From JALONO01 sp038209965 (GTDB lineage: Bacteria > Bacteroidota > Bacteroidia > Cytophagales > Thermoflexibacteraceae): DNA of 19,445 bases. Both the position numbers and the translations under genes were made by a program. Shown piece after piece: positions 15,786-19,445 of this stretch (positions are counted from its first letter, which is position 1; each line of letters opens with the position of its first letter). The notes under the pieces were generated by a model that searched no databases, was not told the origin of the DNA, and was given only the letters and a program-made list of their open reading frames with translations. The DNA lies in the NCBI GenBank assembly GCA_038209965.1, contig JBBQXF010000093.1:1-19445 (forward strand), given 5' to 3'.

Positions 15786-17234
15786 CTAATCTTCCCGTCG
15801 GCCAAACTTGTCTGGATCGGCCATTCGGACAATTTTTGGTGTGAACTTGGCCAAGATATCCACTAGGGCCGACTGACTTTCGAGCACCTTGAAAATATCT
15901 TTGTAGACCATCGGGGCTTCATCCAGATCGCCACCGATGAGCGTTACCCCTTTTTGGGCCAACAGTTCCTGGACAGCTTTTTTGTCGATACTGTTCTTGG
16001 CTTGGCTCCGCGACATGAGCCGCCCCGCCCCGTGCGAAGCCGACTGGAGCGAGGCCGCTTCGCCCCGCCCGCGCACCACGAAGCCGGGCTGGGCCGACGA
16101 TCCCGGAATAATGCCCAGTACACCTGCCCCGGCCGGGGTCGCGCCCTTGCGGTGGACAATCACGGGCGTGCCGTCGGCCAAGGTTTCGGCCCACGCAAAA
16201 TTGTGGTGGTTCTCAATCATGAATGCGGGTTTCTGGCCCAACGCCTTGGCGAGTCGCCAGTGAATTTGGTGGTGGTTGGCTGAGGCATATTCCCCGGCCA
16301 AATTCATGCTGAGCCAATATTCTTGCCCCTCGGCGGCAGCAAGATCCAACCAGGCCAAGTGTTGGGCTTCTTTGGGCAGTTTTACTTTTTCCATGGCCAG
16401 CTTAGAGTAATGATTGGCGATGGTGGCCCCAAACCCCCGTGAACCTGAATGGGAGAGCAGGGCCAGGTATTTGCCGGGCGGCAGGGGCAGTTCGGTACAG
16501 GGCTGGCCAGTTTCCAGCCATCCCCATTCCACAAAATGGTTGCCGGTGCCTGAAGTCCCGATCTGGGCCTCGGCCTTGCGCCGCAAGCCCTTGATCAGCG
16601 GGGTGGCGTTCCACTCGGCCCGGTCAAATACTTCATCGGCCATTGGCTTGTCAAATCCCTTGTCAAGGCCAAACACCGTGTTATCCAGCAATGCTTGCTT
16701 GAGCGGGGCAATGTGGCGGCCCAAATAATCGCCGGGCACATCAAAAACCGAGAGGCACATCCGGCAGGCGATGTCCACGCCCACCGCGTAGGGGATCACG
16801 ATATTGGCCTGAGTGGCCAGCACCCCCCCGATGGGCAGGCCGTAGCCATGATGGGCATCGGGCAGGAGCGCACCCGCCACCGCTACCGGTAGTTTCATGG
16901 CGGTGTTCATTTGCTGGAGGGCTGTTGCCTGAATGTAGGCTGGGCCGTAAACTGGGAAGGACAATGGTTCGGGACGCAGCGCAAAAGTACCCATTGTCTG
17001 GCCGGCTGATGCTTGGCCTTGCTGGGCTTGCACCAAGGCGGCCAATTTGCCAAAATCGGGGTGGGCCAAATAGGCACTTGGCTGGGCCAGCAAGGCCCGG
17101 TACTCGGCAATGAGGGCCAATTTGCCCATCCCTTTGCCCATTAGTTTTTTGCCGATTTTGCCGGCTTGTTCCAGTAAGATTGGCGCACTGATCCCGATGG
17201 CCCTTAATTCAGAATTGTTTAGTTTTTTGCCCAT
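15786..17234 (-). CDS. rtcB: RNA-splicing ligase RtcB
   Basis: Joins RNA 3'-phosphate or 2',3'-cyclic phosphate ends to 5'-hydroxyl ends using GTP and Mn2+, for RNA repair or tRNA splicing. The 482 residues carry the family sites: LPDAHHGYGLPIGGV (124-138), metal ligands D154 and C157 in VDIACR, GTGNHFVEW with H233 (229-237), SHSGSRGFG with H262 (261-269), ENHHNFAW (341-348), and the guanylylated histidine expected at H401 in SHGAGR. The frame is open to 17732, but homology starts near MGKKLNNSE, so I use the ATG at 17234. The gene is divergent from trpB. No archease or RtcR-type regulator is nearby. A canonical terminator stands 54 nt upstream of the start, so transcription into rtcB may be attenuated or begin downstream of it. 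Confidence 0.93.
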   Translation of the reverse strand: MGKKLNNSELRAIGISAPILLEQAGKIGKKLMGKGMGKLALIAEYRALLAQPSAYLAHPDFGKLAALVQAQQGQASAGQTMGTFALRPEPLSFPVYGPAYIQATALQQMNTAMKLPVAVAGALLPDAHHGYGLPIGGVLATQANIVIPYAVGVDIACRMCLSVFDVPGDYLGRHIAPLKQALLDNTVFGLDKGFDKPMADEVFDRAEWNATPLIKGLRRKAEAQIGTSGTGNHFVEWGWLETGQPCTELPLPPGKYLALLSHSGSRGFGATIANHYSKLAMEKVKLPKEAQHLAWLDLAAAEGQEYWLSMNLAGEYASANHHQIHWRLAKALGQKPAFMIENHHNFAWAETLADGTPVIVHRKGATPAGAGVLGIIPGSSAQPGFVVRGRGEAASLQSASHGAGRLMSRSQAKNSIDKKAVQELLAQKGVTLIGGDLDEAPMVYKDIFKVLESQSALVDILAKFTPKIVRMADPDKFGRRED

Positions 17235-17288
17235 TGGTGATTGGAAATAAAAATACCAAGAAATAGAAGGAATCTGCCGGGCGGGCAT

Positions 17289-17321
17289 AAAAAAACCGCT
17301 TGTGGCAGGGGCCAAAAGCGG
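17289..17321 (-). terminator. Canonical intrinsic terminator in the rtcB leader
   Basis: On the minus strand CCGCTTTTGGC pairs with GCCACAAGCGG (10 of 11 positions), loop CCCT, followed directly by seven T. This is the best terminator in the window, and it lies upstream of rtcB in the same direction. It would end a short leader or small RNA starting in the trpB-rtcB intergenic region. Confidence 0.8.
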
Positions 17322-17347
17322 AGAGCTTCCAAGGGAATGGAAATAGC

Positions 17348-17452
17348 TTAATCTCGCAAGTGGCAATGCACGCCACGCTGCCCGGGGGCGGTGGTTGGTA
17401 CACAACAAGAGGCGCGATCCAAAAGCATATTGAAATTTGGGTGATGGTGCAT
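17348..17452 (-). CDS. Candidate leader peptide upstream of the rtcB terminator
   Basis: A 34-codon ATG frame in the rtcB leader. It encodes MHHHPNFNMLLDRASCCVPT followed by TAPGQRGVHCHLRD. It has three consecutive His codons, a Cys-Cys pair and a Thr-Thr pair. The stop lies 26 nt before the terminator stem. Inside it, GTGGC and GCCAC (17360-17376) can form a hairpin, and the same GCCAC recurs in the terminator's right arm, so alternative pairing is possible. This resembles an attenuation leader, but a 34-codon frame can arise by chance. No promoter box is visible upstream, and no amino-acid biosynthesis gene follows on this strand. The remaining 17453-17588 shows no further feature. Confidence 0.3.
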   Translation of the reverse strand: MHHHPNFNMLLDRASCCVPTTAPGQRGVHCHLRD

Positions 17453-17588
17453 TAACCCACGCTTGTAACGAAAAGTTCGATCTTCGGTTATTATTTTTTG
17501 GTTCGGCCGACTGGTACTTTATAAAACTGAAAGTGTTTGGAGATTCCCGTTTTTTGGTCGAAATTCGCAGCCTTTCATCTTCAGCAAC

Positions 17589-18776
17589 ATGCAATATACA
17601 GTCAACCAAAAAGGGTATTATGGCCAATTTGGCGGGGCTTTCATCCCTGAAATGCTCTATCCCAACGTAGAAGAACTGGAAAGTCAATACTTGGGCATTA
17701 TCCAGTCGGCTTCTTTCCAAGAAGAATTTCAAGCACTGCTGCGCGATTATGCGGGCCGCCCAACACCACTTTTTTTGGCCAAACGGCTTTCAGAACGCTA
17801 TCAGACCAATGTGTATTTGAAACGGGAAGATCTGTGCCATACAGGTGCCCATAAAATCAACAATACGATTGGGCAAATCTTGGTCGCCAAACGGCTGGGC
17901 AAACGGCGGATCATTGCCGAAACCGGCGCGGGCCAACACGGCGTGGCCACTGCCACCGTGTGCGCACTCATGGGCCTGCCCTGCGTGGTGTACATGGGCG
18001 AGGTGGACATTGCCCGCCAAAGCCCCAATGTGGAGCGCATGCGGATGCTGGGCGCGGAAATTCGCCCGGCGCTGAGCGGCAGCCGCACGCTCAAAGATGC
18101 CACCAATGAGGCCATCCGCGACTGGATCAACAACCCTCACGACACCCACTACATTATAGGATCGGTGGTGGGACCGCACCCTTACCCCGACATGGTGGCC
18201 CGGTTCCAATCGGTGATCAGCCAAGAAATCCAACAGCAACTTCTGCTCAAAACGGGCCGGGATCACCCCGATTATGTGTTGGCTTGTGTGGGTGGGGGCA
18301 GCAACGCAGCGGGTGCGTTCTACCATTTCCTGCACCGCCCCGAAGTTAAATTGATCGGCTTGGAGGCGGCGGGCAAGGGCGTAAACTCGGGACATTCCGC
18401 CGCAACCACGGTGCTCGGCAAGCCGGGGGTTTTGCACGGTAGCCGATCGCTGCTGATGCAGACCGAAGATGGCCAAGTGACTGAGCCGTATTCTATCTCG
18501 GCCGGGCTGGACTATCCGGGCATTGGGCCGCTCCACGCGCACCTGCACGAAACTCAACGGGCGGAGTTCCACGCCATTACCGACGATGAAGCCATGCAGG
18601 CCGGTCTGCGGTGTAGCCGGATGGAGGGCATTATCCCGGCCATTGAAACGGCCCACGCTTTTGCTTATTTGGAGAAACTAGCGGCCCGGCCCGAAGAAGT
18701 GGTGGTGGTCTGCTGTTCGGGGCGGGGCGACAAAGACCTGCAAACCTATATCCATTGGCTGAACGGGGAATCATAA
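17589..18776 (+). CDS. trpB: Tryptophan synthase beta chain
   Basis: Condenses indole with L-serine to tryptophan, using PLP; cytoplasmic, normally in an alpha2-beta2 complex with TrpA. The 395 residues are full length. The PLP lysine is K89 in HTGAHKINN (84-92), the catalytic glutamate is E111 in ETGAGQHG, GGGSNAAG (about 226-233) binds the PLP phosphate, LDYPGIGP includes the serine-contacting Asp, and CSGRGDKD closes the site. It is TrpB1-type by these motifs. The ATG at 17589 gives the usual QYTVNQKGYYGQFGGAF start. No other trp gene is adjacent: rtcB is divergent upstream, and downstream is a terminator then rsmE on the other strand. trpA must lie elsewhere or be absent. Confidence 0.96.
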   Translation: MQYTVNQKGYYGQFGGAFIPEMLYPNVEELESQYLGIIQSASFQEEFQALLRDYAGRPTPLFLAKRLSERYQTNVYLKREDLCHTGAHKINNTIGQILVAKRLGKRRIIAETGAGQHGVATATVCALMGLPCVVYMGEVDIARQSPNVERMRMLGAEIRPALSGSRTLKDATNEAIRDWINNPHDTHYIIGSVVGPHPYPDMVARFQSVISQEIQQQLLLKTGRDHPDYVLACVGGGSNAAGAFYHFLHRPEVKLIGLEAAGKGVNSGHSAATTVLGKPGVLHGSRSLLMQTEDGQVTEPYSISAGLDYPGIGPLHAHLHETQRAEFHAITDDEAMQAGLRCSRMEGIIPAIETAHAFAYLEKLAARPEEVVVVCCSGRGDKDLQTYIHWLNGES

Positions 18777-18845
18777 CCGCTTTCGGGTGGGGAACCACGA
18801 AGCTGATTTTTTGGTGGTCTAACAAGTGCTATCGATGCGTAAAAC

Positions 18846-18871
18846 TGGCCAAGTCCATTTGGGCTTGGCCA
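18846..18871. terminator. Bidirectional terminator between trpB and rsmE
   Basis: TGGCCAAGTCC and GGGCTTGGCCA pair at 10 of 11 positions around the loop ATTT, with AAAA before and a T-rich stretch after. It lies 69 nt past the trpB stop and 67 nt past the rsmE stop, so it can serve both convergent genes. Confidence 0.6.
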
Positions 18872-18938
18872 ACTTTATGGCCCTACTTGCTTCTAGCGTA
18901 TCCTAATATCGCATACTGCCTTGGGCCAAACCCCAAAT

Positions 18939-19445
18939 TTAGCCGATTTCGTTGCGCAGGGCTACGGTATGGCCAGCGACCAAGCCAGCAGTTTCGGTGC
19001 GGAGGCGGGTGGGCCCCAAGCTTATTTTCTCAAAACCCGCTGCTAGGGCCAAGTTTAGTTCCTGCGGCGAAAAATCGCCCTCCGGGCCCACGAGCACGCA
19101 CACTTCGCCGCCGGCAGATAAATTGCCAAACAGCGTTCGGGGGTTGTCCAAGTCCGCGTAGGCAATGAAACGCTGAGCAGTGGGTACTTGCGCAAGGTCA
19201 GGTAGGCTGGCCAAGAATTTAGTCAGTTCTATTGGGCCGTTCAGGGTGGGCAGCCAAGATTGCAACGATTGTTTCAGGGCTGCTACGGCTTTTTTCTCCA
19301 TTCGCCCGAGGTTAAAATGGTCGCGCTCGGTATTTTCGGTTTGCAAAAAGGTGAGGGAATCGATGCCAATTTCGACACATTTCTCCACCAACCATTCCAT
19401 CCGCTCAGCATTTTTAGTGGGGGCAATGGCCAGATGAAAATGATA
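18939..19445 (-). CDS. rsmE: 16S rRNA m3U1498 methyltransferase RsmE, 5' end off the window
   Basis: Methylates N3 of U1498 in 16S rRNA with S-adenosylmethionine; a SPOUT (trefoil-knot) enzyme. The 169 visible residues are the catalytic C-terminal domain. It opens with HLAIAPTKNAERMEWLVEK, corresponding to the family's ALpKgdrmewlvqK segment. Next come the Glu-Cys-like ENTERDHFNLGR region and ALKQSLQSWLP, and the knot with VGPEGDFSPQEL, SLGPTRLRTETA and a final helix. The frame continues without a stop past position 19445, so the N-terminal PUA-like domain (roughly 65-70 residues) lies outside. The ATG at 19400 is internal and should not be taken as the start. It converges on trpB across a shared terminator. 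Confidence 0.95.
   Translation of the reverse strand, partial: YHFHLAIAPTKNAERMEWLVEKCVEIGIDSLTFLQTENTERDHFNLGRMEKKAVAALKQSLQSWLPTLNGPIELTKFLASLPDLAQVPTAQRFIAYADLDNPRTLFGNLSAGGEVCVLVGPEGDFSPQELNLALAAGFEKISLGPTRLRTETAGLVAGHTVALRNEIG

Noticed and set aside
5492..17234. A Cas6-RtcB RNA cut-and-ligate system.
   Set aside because: The chemistry fits (Cas6 leaves 5'-OH and cyclic phosphate ends, which RtcB joins), but the genes are more than 9 kb apart with many unrelated genes between and separate promoters.
17461..17500. A tRNA T-arm-like GTTCGAT sequence in the trpB-rtcB region.
   Set aside because: Flanking bases do not pair as a T-stem and no cloverleaf can be drawn.
17235..17732. A 166-residue N-terminal extension of RtcB.
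   Set aside because: It begins inside trpB on the opposite strand and runs through the terminator; RtcB homology starts at 17234.

Overview
The window looks like chromosomal DNA from a member of the Bacteroidota, probably of the Cytophagales/Saprospiria kind. The evidence is a DAHP synthase with a chorismate mutase fused at its C-terminus, several exact TAnnTTTG promoter -7 boxes (the Bacteroidota consensus) in front of genes, little Shine-Dalgarno signal, a DUF3352-like/MORN_2 protein, and Tat-exported Gfo/Idh/MocA and sugar-isomerase-like proteins. Species cannot be named from this sequence. There are 18 convincing protein genes, two of them cut by the window edges. I found no tRNA, rRNA, insertion sequence, phage gene or CRISPR array.

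Layout. 1-1958: DAHP synthase/chorismate mutase (3' end off the window) and kdsB, both on the minus strand. 1959-2484: a 0.5 kb gap. 2485-5458: an RluA-type pseudouridine synthase, a CHASE8-like hybrid histidine kinase and a tiny lipoprotein. 5492-6691: an orphan Cas6 RNase gene behind yidD. 6861-10995: a Tat-exported Gfo/Idh/MocA oxidoreductase, a DUF3352-like protein with a MORN_2 tail, and a CYTH triphosphate-tunnel protein. 11006-12320: a PaaG-like enoyl-CoA isomerase and a periplasmic thioredoxin-like protein. 12449-14281: a two-gene nitric-oxide sensing operon, made of a stand-alone H-NOX protein and a kinase carrying the HNOBA domain of animal soluble guanylate cyclase. 14601-15452: a TIM-barrel sugar isomerase/epimerase. 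15786-17234: rtcB, behind a leader with a small upstream ORF and a canonical intrinsic terminator. 17589-18776: trpB without trpA. 18939-19445: rsmE (5' end off the window).

How they work together. Most genes are independent housekeeping functions: aromatic amino acids (DAHP synthase, trpB), LPS Kdo activation (kdsB), RNA modification and repair (RluA-type enzyme, RsmE, RtcB), envelope (yidD, lipoprotein, thioredoxin) and carbon metabolism. The H-NOX/HNOBA-kinase pair is the clearest functional unit. It resembles guanylate cyclase split into a heme sensor and a kinase, with its own promoter and a cluster of repeated half-sites, but it has no response regulator nearby.

The two places most worth a second look are that operon and the orphan Cas6. 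Cas6 has a TTG start and a leader of about 137 nt containing hairpins, and there is no array or other cas gene in the window. The rtcB leader (upstream ORF plus terminator) is a third candidate for undescribed regulation.
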